Assembly: GCF_001563285.1 (NCBI RefSeq)
Contig: NZ_CP005190.1
Coordinates: 1 to 64,000 of the forward strand
Direction of reading: 5' to 3'
DNA: 64,000 nt
DNA from: Sphingobium sp. MI1205
Lineage (GTDB): Bacteria > Pseudomonadota > Alphaproteobacteria > Sphingomonadales > Sphingomonadaceae
The notes beneath the pieces were generated by a model. It worked only from the letters and a program-made list of their open reading frames with translations, searched no databases and was not told where the DNA came from. Positions within the stretch are counted from its first letter, which is position 1, and each line of letters opens with the position of its first letter. Shown piece by piece: positions 35,838 through 44,423 of the stretch. A program made the translations under genes and the position numbers.

Positions 35838-36278
35838 ATGATGATCGAGAGACGCGAATTGCTGATGGCCGGCGCCGGCCTTGCCGCCGCTGGAACGCTG
35901 GCTGGGCCGGCGGCGGCGCAGCAGCATCGAATGGAAGGGATGGCGATGTCGATGACGGACTGCATCGACGATTGCGTGGCTTCGCACCGCATGTGCCTGG
36001 AGACCGCCGCCTGGCTGACGAAGCAAGGCGGCGCGTCAGCCACGGCGTCGCTGATCGCCATGCTGAACGACTGTGCGGAACTGTGCGAGGCGACCGCCAA
36101 CTCGATGCTGCGCGAATCCTCCCTCCATACCATCCTGTGTCGCGCCTGCGCTGACGGCTGCGAACGATGTGCGCGGGAATGCCTGAGCCACGTCGTGGGC
36201 GAGCGGATCAAGCGTTGCTCGGCTACCTGCAAGGATTGCGCCGCCAGCTGTCGGATGATGGCGGACATGGCCAGCTGA
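35838..36278 (+). CDS. Csp-like four-helix copper storage protein
   Basis: 146 residues with a Tat-like N-terminal signal (ERRELLMAGAG, then AAA at about residue 27) and a four-helix-bundle body of the DUF326/Csp type. I count 14 cysteines, many spaced i, i+3 or i+4 along the helices (TDCIDDC, NDCAELC, LCRACADGCERCARECL, RCSATCKDCAASC). Csp proteins line the bundle with thiolates and bind many Cu(I) ions. It is the last gene of the operon, 14 bp after the DUF1622 gene. Exported Csp1 stores copper in methanotrophs; here it may store Cu(I) produced in the periplasm. Confidence 0.85.
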   Translation: MMIERRELLMAGAGLAAAGTLAGPAAAQQHRMEGMAMSMTDCIDDCVASHRMCLETAAWLTKQGGASATASLIAMLNDCAELCEATANSMLRESSLHTILCRACADGCERCARECLSHVVGERIKRCSATCKDCAASCRMMADMAS

Positions 36279-36424
36279 GTGTCCTAGAACGCGCCCAGGC
36301 GTAGTGGGGTCAAGCAGCTCCGGCACGATTGAAGCGATCCGTCGGCTCCACAATGTGGGACCGCTGCGAAGCTGGGTCGTACGGGCGCGAAAGCGGGACT
36401 GGTTAGGTATCGGCGGTAGCGCTT

Positions 36425-36928
36425 TTAGACTAGCCAGGCAGCGATCGCGCCAACCACCGACTTGGTTTCGGCAACGTCGCGGACTTGCACGGTATCCAGC
36501 CCGAGGTGCTTGGCCGGATAATCATTTCCGCCCGGGAAGATCGCGTCACCGAAGAAGATCATCTTGTCGAGTGCGACGCCGGTCTGCTCGGAAAGGCGCT
36601 TGAGGCCATAGGCCTTGTCTATCCCTTCGCGCGTGATGTCGATCGATGTCGCCCCGCCGATATTGATGCCAAAGCCTGGCAGCAACGGCTGGAGCAGGGC
36701 CTGCAATCTCTTGCGCTTGGCGTGATCGGGATCCCACGTGTCCTTGGCCTCGAGCGGCGCTTGCTGACCGAGCGCGGAGAATGTGATCTGGCTGCCGCGA
36801 TCCTCGATCTGCTCGCCCCAGATGTTCTCGTTTGCATAGCCCGCCTGCCCGACCGTCTTGATTAGTGCTTCGCGGATGCGCTGGCTTTCGTCGCCGGTGA
36901 ACAGATCGGCATAGATACGCGTCCATAC
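36425..36928 (-). pseudogene. HAD-IIB phosphatase (phosphomannomutase-like) C-terminal remnant
   Basis: About 168 codons encode the C-terminal part of a HAD-IIB enzyme: GEQIEDRGSQITFSALGQ, DPDHAKRKRLQALL, GATSIDITREGIDKAYGLKRL and the late motif IFFGDAIFPGGND. The frame is closed by TAA immediately upstream of base 36928 and has no start codon for this length, so the N-terminal domain with the catalytic DxD motif is missing. It is a truncated chromosomal-type sugar-phosphate gene left between copper genes. Confidence 0.75.
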
Positions 36929-37393
36929 TTAAACCCCGAGGCCTCCGACAAACCCGGGGCGGTTCAAGTTGATCAATAATCAGCCAGGCGAGCGTTCAAT
37001 CACTGCGGCACCGATCCGAGTGAGCGTCTATTCCGACAATTTAGCCTGGGCCAGTCCGAGTGGCTGGTTCGGCGGTGGGCCTTGCCACGATCGCGCCGAA
37101 GCAAAAGCGGCGTGCGATTTACGTTTCGCTGTTCGCCAACTGCAGCAGGCGGCGTCGCTTTGCAGTGCTCGGGCTAGGCGGAGGCTTTGATGGCCGCCGT
37201 CTTCGGCCATCCGCGCCCAGCTTTTGCTAGTAGCCGAACTAAAGCGGACATTGCAGGCTGACCGCCAGCTTCGCAAATTACGTATACTGCCACCTCCAGG
37301 CCGATACCATCTCAACGGCAAGCTCCCTGGGGAGCGAGAATCGACCGGGCATGTGTCCGGTCGAACTGAAACTCAGACTTGAAGGAATCATAT
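36929..37393. other. Intergenic stretch with a TACGTATAC site
   Basis: 465 bp without a recognisable gene. TACGTATAC at 37279-37287 resembles sites before the genes at 28873, 29902 and 38007 and is followed about 100 bp later by the small gene at 37394. No MerR-type dyad is seen here. Confidence 0.4.
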
Positions 37394-37684
37394 TTGCGCA
37401 AGAAAGCAGCGATTATCGCTTCGCTCGCAGCCTTTGGCGTCCTTGCCGTCGGCGCCGGGCCAGTTCTCGCCGATGGGATGCCGCCGGGCATGCCCGACCT
37501 TGAACAGACGCTCAAGGCGAAGCCGGCGCCGGCTCGGTCCGACACGGCCCAGATGCAAGGAATGCGACACCGCGAAGTACGGATGCACGGTGAGATGATG
37601 CAGGACCATCGGATCGCTATGCGGGAGATGGGAACCCAGGACGGAGCCTCCCGCATGTTGCATAGGTCGCGGGGCGGTTGCTGA
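37394..37684 (+). CDS. Small secreted Met/His-containing protein
   Basis: 96 residues starting at TTG (37394), which has GAAGGAA at 7 bp. A signal peptide (1-26, ending VLA) is followed by MPPGMPDLEQTL, MQGMRHREVRMHGEMMQDH and a terminal CC-less RGGC. The in-frame TTG at 37379 overlaps the ribosome-binding site and is less likely. Met and His content and the copper neighbours suggest periplasmic metal binding. No family recognised. Confidence 0.5.
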   Translation: MRKKAAIIASLAAFGVLAVGAGPVLADGMPPGMPDLEQTLKAKPAPARSDTAQMQGMRHREVRMHGEMMQDHRIAMREMGTQDGASRMLHRSRGGC

Positions 37685-37753
37685 CCCTGCATTAAGCCAG
37701 CTCCGACCACGAGGCTGGGCGGCCAACGACCGTGGCCTAGTTCAACCGCAGCT

Positions 37754-37783
37754 TTGGCCCGCCGTTCTCCCACGGCGGGCCAA
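37754..37783 (+). terminator. Rho-independent-type hairpin
   Basis: An 11-bp perfect stem TTGGCCCGCCG / CGGCGGGCCAA with an 8-base loop, 70 bp after the gene ending at 37684 and followed by TTGGCTTTTG. The interval 37685-38006 (322 bp) otherwise holds the CueR-like promoter at 37836-37866 and a TACGTATAC site at 37908-37916. Confidence 0.7.
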
Positions 37784-37835
37784 TTGGCTTTTGCACTTCG
37801 CTGCCGGCCGCCATCAAGCGGGATCATGAATTCGC

Positions 37836-37866
37836 TTGAACTTGGGCCATGGTCCACCCCGCACGA
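37836..37866 (+). promoter_or_regulatory. CueR-like MerR promoter, variant dyad
   Basis: A -35 TTGAAC (37836-37841), 19-bp spacer with GGGCCATGGTCC (37844-37855), and -10-position GCACGA (37861-37866). One of five sites with the same geometry. It lies 140 bp before the gene at 38007. Confidence 0.55.
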
Positions 37867-38006
37867 TCCCGCGCATGCTTGTCGCGATCCAAAGCGGATT
37901 CGTAAGTTACGTATACAGACTGCGTCTCGCTAGCAGCATTGAAGCTTCGGAATTGCCGGGATCGGAACGTCGACCGGGCAACAGGACGAACACTCGGAGA
38001 CCCTCA

Positions 38007-38405
38007 ATGCGACAGACGACATTTCGCGCGGCGACCATCAGCCTCTTCGCGACGCTAACCTTCGCCGCCGGCACCGCTCTCGCCCAGTCGACGCCCGCGC
38101 CCGCGCAGACTGCGCCGGCCCATGCCCACCAGCAGGGCATGGATCATGGCGGGCAGCAGATGCACGATCAGATGATGAAGGATCATCAGGCCGGCGCGCA
38201 GAAGCAGCAGCGGCAACCGGCCCAGCAGGATCAACAGGGCATGTCGGGGATGGCCGGCATGTCCGGCGGGTCGCCTGCATCGAACGGCTCGGGCATGGCC
38301 GGTAAGGCGAAGAGTGGCTGCTGCAAGATGCCGATGAAGAAGGCCAAGCCGGCCGCGAAGAAGACCGCCAAGCCCATGGCCGACAAGCCGATGAGCGACA
38401 TGTGA
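38007..38405 (+). CDS. Secreted Met/His/Gln-rich protein with Lys-rich tail
   Basis: 132 residues: signal peptide (1-26, ending ALA), then a low-complexity segment of His, Gln and Met (HAHQQGMDHGGQQMHDQMMK), GMSGMAGMSGG, a central KSGCCKMPMKK and a lysine-rich tail ending KPMSDM. No folded domain is evident. A Met/His sponge for Cu(I)/Ag(I) is the simplest reading. It is flanked by a CueR-like promoter upstream and a strong hairpin downstream, so it is probably monocistronic. Confidence 0.62.
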   Translation: MRQTTFRAATISLFATLTFAAGTALAQSTPAPAQTAPAHAHQQGMDHGGQQMHDQMMKDHQAGAQKQQRQPAQQDQQGMSGMAGMSGGSPASNGSGMAGKAKSGCCKMPMKKAKPAAKKTAKPMADKPMSDM

Positions 38406-38442
38406 AGTTTCCAGCCCCGATAAAACACCCCCCGGGGCTGAG

Positions 38443-38469
38443 GGCCCGCCGCCGCCCCCGCGGCGGGCC
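38443..38469 (+). terminator. Hairpin after the Met/His-rich gene
   Basis: Perfect 9-bp stem GGCCCGCCG / CGGCGGGCC with a 9-base loop, followed by GTTCTTTG. A second hairpin CAGCCCC / GGGGCTG lies just before it (38412-38440). The stem sequence resembles that of the terminator at 37754. Confidence 0.65.
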
Positions 38470-38554
38470 AGTTCTTTGACGATGCCCAGCGTCGCCCCGT
38501 GCTCCCAACTTTCAAAGCCGGGACCGAGCAACTGACGTGAGAGAGGAAACAGTG

Positions 38555-38884
38555 ATGCGAAAACATCTTGGCGTCGGTGCTGCTGTTGGCTTTCTGCTCT
38601 TTGGCAGCACGCCGCTCCTCGCACAGGGTATCGGCCATAGCTTGTTCATGCGCGGCAAGATCGTCCGTACGGATGCGGGCGGCACAGTGGCCTGCCTGGG
38701 CAAAGCCGATGGCGCGCACATCGGGCAGATACTCGAAGTCTATCACGCAACGCCGCGCCACCGCCGCCTTGTCGGTCATGTCGAAGTCGACCAGATTTTC
38801 GACGACCATTACGCTCATTTCCGCGTGAGGGACGGGACGCTTCAGAAAGGCGATTGGGTGAGCCTAAAGCGCGTCCGGGCGTAA
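38555..38884 (+). CDS. Small secreted beta-rich protein, paralogue 3 of 3
   Basis: 109 residues: signal peptide (1-22, ending LLA), QGIGHSLFMRGKIVR, VACLGKADGAHIGQILEVY, VGHVEVDQIFDDHYAHFRV, KGDWVSLKRV. It is clearly homologous to the products of 29902 and 30376 but lacks about nine residues in the loop after VYH. SD GAGAGGAAAC lies about 6 bp before the ATG. It sits 8 kb from the other two copies, before the aldehyde dehydrogenase gene. No specific promoter motif was found in the 85 bp before the ribosome-binding site. Confidence 0.68.
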   Translation: MRKHLGVGAAVGFLLFGSTPLLAQGIGHSLFMRGKIVRTDAGGTVACLGKADGAHIGQILEVYHATPRHRRLVGHVEVDQIFDDHYAHFRVRDGTLQKGDWVSLKRVRA

Positions 38885-39135
38885 CGCCAGAATTGGAATG
38901 CCAAGCGCCGCCCTCCCCAAAAGAAGAATCAGCCGAGTAGCGTGTCTCGGCATAATTCCGATCATGCGTGCGCGAATAGGTTCGGGAGTCGATGAATACT
39001 CATCGGCTCCGTTGGCGTGTCTGACCCTCAAAGACCGCGACACCGATACCAAACTACCTTCTGCGGAACTTACTTATAGGCCGCCCGGGCAAAGAGATTA
39101 CTCCGTCAGGCCATCGATAGAGATGGAGTCAGGTA

Positions 39136-40656
39136 ATGTTCGAGAAGGCGATCGGGACCATCAATGCGGCGGCCTCCTTCCGACACCGCTATGATAATTT
39201 CATCGGTGGTCGATGGAATGCTCCTGCGAGCGGCGAGTATTTCGCCGACAAGAGCCCGATCAATGGTGCCCAGATCGCAGAGTTCGCGCTGTCGACGCCG
39301 GAAGATGTCGAGCGCGCGCTCGATGCGGCGCACGCCGCCAAGGATCAATGGGCAAGAATCGCCCCCGCCGAGCGCGCCAGGATTCTCAATCGCGTCGCCG
39401 ACCGGCTCGAGGATAATCTGGAGCTGCTGGCGCTTGCCGAGACGATCGACAATGGCAAGCCGATCCGCGAGACGCGTGCTGCCGACGTTCCGCTTGCGAT
39501 CGACCATTTCCGCTACTTCGCCGGCTGCATCCGGGCGGAGGAAGGCGGCATCTCGACGATCGATGCGGACACCATCGCCTATCATTTCCGCGAGCCGCTC
39601 GGCGTCGTCGGCCAGATCATCCCGTGGAACTTCCCGCTGCTGATGGCGGCGTGGAAGATCGCGCCGGCGCTGGCGGCGGGCAACTGCACCGTCATCAAAC
39701 CCGCATCCCAGACGCCGCTCACCTTGCTGATGTTCGCCGAGCTCACCGCCGACATCCTGCCGCCCGGCGTGCTCAATGTCGTCACCGGCCCGGGACGGAC
39801 CGTTGGCCAGGCGATCGCCGCCAATCCGCGCATCGCCAAGGTCTCGTTCACCGGCGAGACCGTCACCGGCAAGCAGATCATGCACGCCGCGGCGGACCAT
39901 CTGATCCCCCAGACGATGGAGCTTGGCGGCAAGTCGCCCAACATCTTCATGGCGGACGTGCTCGACGAGGACGATGCCTTCTTCGACAAGGCGCTCGAAG
40001 GCTTTACTTTGTTCGCCTTCAACAAGGGCGAGGTCTGTACCTGCCCGTCGCGCGCCCTGATCCATGAGTCGATCTTCGACCGCTTCATCGAGCGCGCCGT
40101 GGCGCGCGTCGCCGCGATCCGCCAGGGCGATCCGCTCGACCCGTCGGTCCAGGTCGGCGCGCAGGCGTCGGAGGACCAGCTCCACAAGATCCTGGGCTAT
40201 ATCGATATCGGCAAGGCCGAGGGCGCGCAGTGTCTGGTCGGTGGCGCCAGGGCGCTGCCGGGCGGTGCGCTCGACCAGGGCTATTTCGTGCAGCCGACCG
40301 TGTTCGTGGGTCAGAACCACATGCGCATCTTCCAGGAGGAGATCTTCGGTCCCGTCCTGTCGGTCACCACGTTCAAGACGGTCGAGGAGGCGATCGCACT
40401 TGCCAATGACACCGCCTACGGTCTTGGCGCGGGCGTCTGGACCCGGAGCGGCAACACCGCCTACCGGCTCGGCCGCGCGATCGAGGCCGGGCGGGTCTGG
40501 ACCAACTGCTATCATCAGTACCCCGCCCATGCCGCCTTCGGCGGATACAAGGCATCGGGCTTCGGGCGTGAAAACCACCGGATGATGCTCGATCATTATC
40601 AGCAGACCAAGAATCTGCTCGTCTCCTATGACGAGCACGCGCTCGGCCTATTCTGA
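39136..40656 (+). CDS. NAD-dependent aldehyde dehydrogenase
   Basis: 506-residue aldehyde dehydrogenase, oxidising an aldehyde (probably acetaldehyde or similar) to the acid. Family motifs: [28 protein letters not shown], catalytic-Glu motif [11 protein letters not shown], and the active-site cysteine in [12 protein letters not shown]-terminal [10 protein letters not shown]. Close in type to the AldB/ExaC group. SD GGAG lies 8 bp before the ATG. It is followed by an alcohol dehydrogenase gene after 26 bp and then copAB. The upstream gap has no clear MerR-type or ECF-type promoter. Confidence 0.9.
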   Translation: MFEKAIGTINAAASFRHRYDNFIGGRWNAPASGEYFADKSPINGAQIAEFALSTPEDVERALDAAHAAKDQWARIAPAERARILNRVADRLEDNLELLALAETIDNGKPIRETRAADVPLAIDHFRYFAGCIRAEEGGISTIDADTIAYHFREPLGVVGQIIPWNFPLLMAAWKIAPALAAGNCTVIKPASQTPLTLLMFAELTADILPPGVLNVVTGPGRTVGQAIAANPRIAKVSFTGETVTGKQIMHAAADHLIPQTMELGGKSPNIFMADVLDEDDAFFDKALEGFTLFAFNKGEVCTCPSRALIHESIFDRFIERAVARVAAIRQGDPLDPSVQVGAQASEDQLHKILGYIDIGKAEGAQCLVGGARALPGGALDQGYFVQPTVFVGQNHMRIFQEEIFGPVLSVTTFKTVEEAIALANDTAYGLGAGVWTRSGNTAYRLGRAIEAGRVWTNCYHQYPAHAAFGGYKASGFGRENHRMMLDHYQQTKNLLVSYDEHALGLF

Positions 40657-40682
40657 CCCCCCGCTTAAAAGGAGAAACGGAC

Positions 40683-41708
40683 ATGGCGAAAACCATGAAG
40701 GCGGCGGTCGTCCGCGAATTTGGCAAGCCCCTGGTCATCGAGGACGCGCCGATCCCGACGGTCGGCCCCGGGCAGGTCCTGGTCAAGATTGCGGCAACCG
40801 GCGTGTGCCATACCGACCTGCACGCGGCAGAAGGGGACTGGCCGGTCAAGCCCAACCCGCCCTTCATTCCCGGCCATGAGGGCGTCGGGCATGTCGCCGC
40901 CGTTGGTGCCGGCGTCACCCATGTGAAGGAAGGCGACCGGGTCGGTGTGCCCTGGCTCTACACCGCCTGCGGGCACTGCGTGCATTGCCTGGGTGGCTGG
41001 GAGACGCTTTGCCACGAACAGCAGAACACCGGCTATTCGGTCAATGGCAGCTTTGCCGAATATGTCCTCGCCGATCCCAACTATGTTGGTCACCTTCCCG
41101 ACAATGTCGACTTCCTCGACATTGCGCCGATCCTCTGCGCGGGCGTCACCGTCTACAAGGGACTGAAGGCCACCGAGGCCCGGCCCGGCGAGTGGGTGGT
41201 CGTCTCCGGCATTGGCGGGCTCGGCCACATGGCGGTGCAATATGCCCGTGCCATGGGTCTCAATGTGGCCGCGGTCGACATCGACGATAGCAAGCTCGAC
41301 CTCGCTACACGCCTTGGCGCCACACTGACGGTCAACGCGCGCAGCGAGGACCCTTCGGCAGCGCTCAAGAAAGCCATTGGCGGCGCGCACGGGGCGCTGG
41401 TGACCGCCGTTTCGCCCAAGGCGTTCCAGCAGGCGCTCGGCATGGTCCGGCGCGGCGGCACGGTCGCGCTCAACGGCCTGCCGCCGGGCGACTTCCCGCT
41501 GTCGATCTTCGACACCGTGCTGAACGGCATTACCGTGCGCGGCTCGATCGTCGGCACGCGGCTCGATCTGCTCGAGGCACTGGCGTTCGCCGGCGAGGGC
41601 AAGGTCAAGGCCACGGTCCATGCAGACAAGCTGGAGAACATCAACGACGTCTTCTCCCGCATGCATCATGGCGACATCGAGGGCCGGATCGTCCTCGACC
41701 TCGCCTGA
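40683..41708 (+). CDS. adhP: Zinc-dependent alcohol dehydrogenase, AdhP-like
   Basis: 341-residue MDR-family alcohol dehydrogenase. It has the catalytic zinc site ([20 protein letters not shown]), a structural zinc loop with cysteines ([15 protein letters not shown]) and the NAD motif [13 protein letters not shown]. It interconverts short-chain alcohols and aldehydes; with the aldehyde dehydrogenase gene it makes a two-step alcohol oxidation pair. SD AAAAGGAG precedes the ATG. copA starts 25 bp downstream. Confidence 0.9.
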   Translation: MAKTMKAAVVREFGKPLVIEDAPIPTVGPGQVLVKIAATGVCHTDLHAAEGDWPVKPNPPFIPGHEGVGHVAAVGAGVTHVKEGDRVGVPWLYTACGHCVHCLGGWETLCHEQQNTGYSVNGSFAEYVLADPNYVGHLPDNVDFLDIAPILCAGVTVYKGLKATEARPGEWVVVSGIGGLGHMAVQYARAMGLNVAAVDIDDSKLDLATRLGATLTVNARSEDPSAALKKAIGGAHGALVTAVSPKAFQQALGMVRRGGTVALNGLPPGDFPLSIFDTVLNGITVRGSIVGTRLDLLEALAFAGEGKVKATVHADKLENINDVFSRMHHGDIEGRIVLDLA

Positions 41709-41733
41709 ACCCGACTTCGCGAAAGTACAGTTC

Positions 41734-43440
41734 ATGTCTCCCTTACATATCCGGCCGATCGCGCGGCGCCGTTTCGTCCAGGGGCTGGCGATCGGCGGCG
41801 CGGTCGCCGGTTTCGCCCCGGCGCTTCTCGCGCGATCCGCACCAACCTTGCCCGCTGAGCTGAGCGGGACCGAGTTCGACCTCGAGATCGCCGAGCTGCC
41901 GGTCAACTTCACCGGCAAACGCCGTATCGCGACCGCGGTGAACGGCAGCGTGCCCGCGCCGGTCCTGCGCCTGCGCGAAGGCGACACGGTCACGCTGCGC
42001 GTACGCAACGGCCTCAAGGAGATGTCGAGCATCCATTGGCACGGCATCATCGTGCCGGCGGAGATGGACGGCGTGCCCGGCATCAGCTTTGCCGGCATCG
42101 CGCCGGGCGAGACCTTCACCTATCGCTTCGAGGTCCGCCAGAGCGGAACCTACTGGTATCACGCTCACACGCTCGCCGAGCAGACGGGACTCTATGGAGC
42201 GATCATCGTGGAGCCAAAACAGGTGCCGACGGCGCGGGCGCCCGATCGCGACTATTGCATCGTGCTCAGCGACTGGTCGGACGAGCCGCCGTTGCAGATC
42301 TTCCTCAATCTCAAGAAGCAGAGCAGCTACTATAATTTTGCGCAGCCGACCGCCGGCGATTTCCTCAAGGATGTCGGCACCATGGGCTTGGGCAAGGCGC
42401 TCGAGCGGCGGCGGATGTGGAACAGCTCGCGGATGAACCCGACCGACTACAGCGATGTCTCTGCCGCGACCTACACCTATCTGATGAACGGCGCGCCGCC
42501 CGCCGGCAACTGGACCGGTATCGCCGCGCCCGGCGAGCGCGTGCGCCTGCGCTTCGTCGGCGCGGGGACGGCGACGTTCTTCGACGTGCGGATCCCCGGG
42601 GTCGAGCTGACGGTCGTATCGACCGACGGGCAGCCGGTCGAGCCGGTCACGGTCGAGGAATTCCGGATCGGCCCGGGCGAGACCTACGACGTCGAGTTCA
42701 CCATGCCCGAGGGCGGCGCCCGCACCATCTTCGCGCAGGCGATCGATCGGAGCGGCTATGCGCGTGGCACGATCGCACCGGCCCCGGGCATGGCGGCAGC
42801 CGTGCCGCCGCTCGATGCCCGGACCTGGCTCGAGCCGGTCGACATGATGGGCGCGATGGCGACGATGGGCGCAATGGGAGGCGACGCGCATGCCGGGCAC
42901 GGCATGACCGAGATGCCGGCCAGGGCACGGCACGCCCGCACCGAATATGGCGCCAATACCGACATGCGCGTCGACTATCCGCGCACCAATCTCGACGATC
43001 CCGGCGCCGGGCTGCGCGGGCGCGGCTGGCGCGTGCTGACGCTGGCCGATCTGCGCACGCCGGGCGGCGATCCCGACCCGCGCGAGCCCGAGCGCGACAT
43101 CGAGCTGCATCTGACGGGCAATATGGAACGGTTCATCTGGTCGCTCGACGGCATCAAGCTCAACGATTCCAGGCCGCTCCATTTCAGGCCGAACGAGCGG
43201 CTGCGCGTCACCTTCGTCAACGACACGATGATGGCGCATCCGATGCATCTGCACGGCATGTGGAGCGATGTCGAAGGCCCGGACGGCGCCTTCCAGGTCC
43301 GCAAGCATACGGTGGTGGTCCAGCCCGCCCAACGGGTGAGCTTCCGCGTCACCGCCGACGCCATGGGCCGATGGGCCTTCCATTGCCATCTGCTCTATCA
43401 CATGGCGGCCGGCATGTTCCGGGAGGTGGTGGTCGCATGA
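41734..43440 (+). CDS. copA: CopA-type multicopper oxidase, copy 1
   Basis: 568-residue periplasmic multicopper oxidase of the copper-resistance (PcoA/CopA) type, which oxidises Cu(I). Tat signal IARRRFVQGLAIGG. The copper ligands are in IHWHG, YWYHAH, HPMHLHG and HCHLLYHMAAGM. The Met-rich insert is short (MMGAMATMGAMGGDAHAGHGM, about residues 370-390) compared with copy 2. Start 41734 (MSPLHI) was chosen as it precedes the Tat motif; the longer frame overlaps the alcohol dehydrogenase gene. It overlaps copB by 4 bp. Confidence 0.9.
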   Translation: MSPLHIRPIARRRFVQGLAIGGAVAGFAPALLARSAPTLPAELSGTEFDLEIAELPVNFTGKRRIATAVNGSVPAPVLRLREGDTVTLRVRNGLKEMSSIHWHGIIVPAEMDGVPGISFAGIAPGETFTYRFEVRQSGTYWYHAHTLAEQTGLYGAIIVEPKQVPTARAPDRDYCIVLSDWSDEPPLQIFLNLKKQSSYYNFAQPTAGDFLKDVGTMGLGKALERRRMWNSSRMNPTDYSDVSAATYTYLMNGAPPAGNWTGIAAPGERVRLRFVGAGTATFFDVRIPGVELTVVSTDGQPVEPVTVEEFRIGPGETYDVEFTMPEGGARTIFAQAIDRSGYARGTIAPAPGMAAAVPPLDARTWLEPVDMMGAMATMGAMGGDAHAGHGMTEMPARARHARTEYGANTDMRVDYPRTNLDDPGAGLRGRGWRVLTLADLRTPGGDPDPREPERDIELHLTGNMERFIWSLDGIKLNDSRPLHFRPNERLRVTFVNDTMMAHPMHLHGMWSDVEGPDGAFQVRKHTVVVQPAQRVSFRVTADAMGRWAFHCHLLYHMAAGMFREVVVA

Positions 43441-44423
43441 TCCGGATTTTCCCCTCGCGCGGCATCGCTCTTGGCGCTGCCCTCTTCCTGGCGCCGGCGA
43501 TCACGGCCCCCGCCCTCGCGCAGGATGCCTCGCCCCCGTCGCCCGCCACCACCCCTGCCCAAACGGCCACTCCCGCTCCGCACACTCCTTCCGCGCAAGG
43601 CTCTCAGGACCATGCGGGCATGGACATGCCGGGCATGGATATGACCGACACGAAGGCGTCCGGTAACGGCGCCACGATGGACATGGGCTCGATGCAGGGC
43701 GGCCAGGCCCCGCCGGACGCGCGCAACTCGGACGATTATGCCGACGGCTACCGCAACTCGACGCTGCCGGGCTATGAGATGGCCGACAAGCTCTCAATCC
43801 CCAAGATACTTGTCGATGAGCTTGAGTTCACCAGCGGCAACGAGGGTCAGGGCGTGGGCTGGACCGTGCTCGTCACCAAGGGTCAGGACAATGACAAGCT
43901 CTGGCTGCGCAGCCAGGGGCTCAAGAACTCCCGCGACCAACGTCTCGATCCGGAGAGCAGCGTCGAGGCGCTGTGGTGGCACAGCAAGAACCCGTTCTGG
44001 GGCACGCTGCTCGGGGTCAGGCAGGATCTCGGCAAGGGTGCGACCACCTGGCTGGCCGCCGGCGTCGAGGGACTGGCGCCCTATTGGTTCGACGTCCAGC
44101 TCACCGGCTATGTAGGAACCGATGGGCGTCTCGCGGCGCGCGCCAAGGCGTCCTATGAGGTCTTGTTCACCAATCGGTTGATCCTCACACCGCAGGTAGA
44201 GACCAATATCTATTCGAAGCGGTCGAGAGATCGGCAGCTTGGCAGCGGCTTCAGCAATGTCGAGCTGAGCGGACGGTTGCGCTACGAGGTGTCGCGCAAG
44301 TTCGCGCCCTATATCGGCTTCGTCTGGGAGCGTGCGTTCGATGGCACGGCGGGCTTCCGACGCCTGCGGGGCGAGGGGTCATCCGAACACCGGCTGGTGA
44401 TCGGCTTGCGCGCTTGGTGGTGA
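43437..44423 (+). CDS. copB: CopB-type outer-membrane copper protein, copy 1
   Basis: 328 residues: signal peptide (1-28, ending ALA), a Met/His-rich segment (HAGMDMPGMDMTD, MDMGSMQGG) and a C-terminal beta-barrel of the CopB/PcoB family ending in an aromatic (LRAWW), as expected for an outer-membrane barrel. The ATG overlaps the copA stop (ATGA). CopB works with CopA in periplasmic copper tolerance. The MFS gene overlaps its stop. Confidence 0.88.
   Translation: MIRIFPSRGIALGAALFLAPAITAPALAQDASPPSPATTPAQTATPAPHTPSAQGSQDHAGMDMPGMDMTDTKASGNGATMDMGSMQGGQAPPDARNSDDYADGYRNSTLPGYEMADKLSIPKILVDELEFTSGNEGQGVGWTVLVTKGQDNDKLWLRSQGLKNSRDQRLDPESSVEALWWHSKNPFWGTLLGVRQDLGKGATTWLAAGVEGLAPYWFDVQLTGYVGTDGRLAARAKASYEVLFTNRLILTPQVETNIYSKRSRDRQLGSGFSNVELSGRLRYEVSRKFAPYIGFVWERAFDGTAGFRRLRGEGSSEHRLVIGLRAWW

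Noticed and set aside
36969-36984. TTGATCAATAATCAG as an FNR/FixK box
   Set aside because: The half-sites are separated by five bases instead of four and the second half is imperfect. TTGATCATTATGC at 5565-5577 fails in the same way.
39182-40638. Long minus-strand open frame opposite the aldehyde dehydrogenase gene
   Set aside because: High-GC genes produce long antisense frames; it has no motif, while the plus strand encodes a clear enzyme. The same holds for the long antisense frames over 41743-43401, 40665-42119 and 55696-57705.
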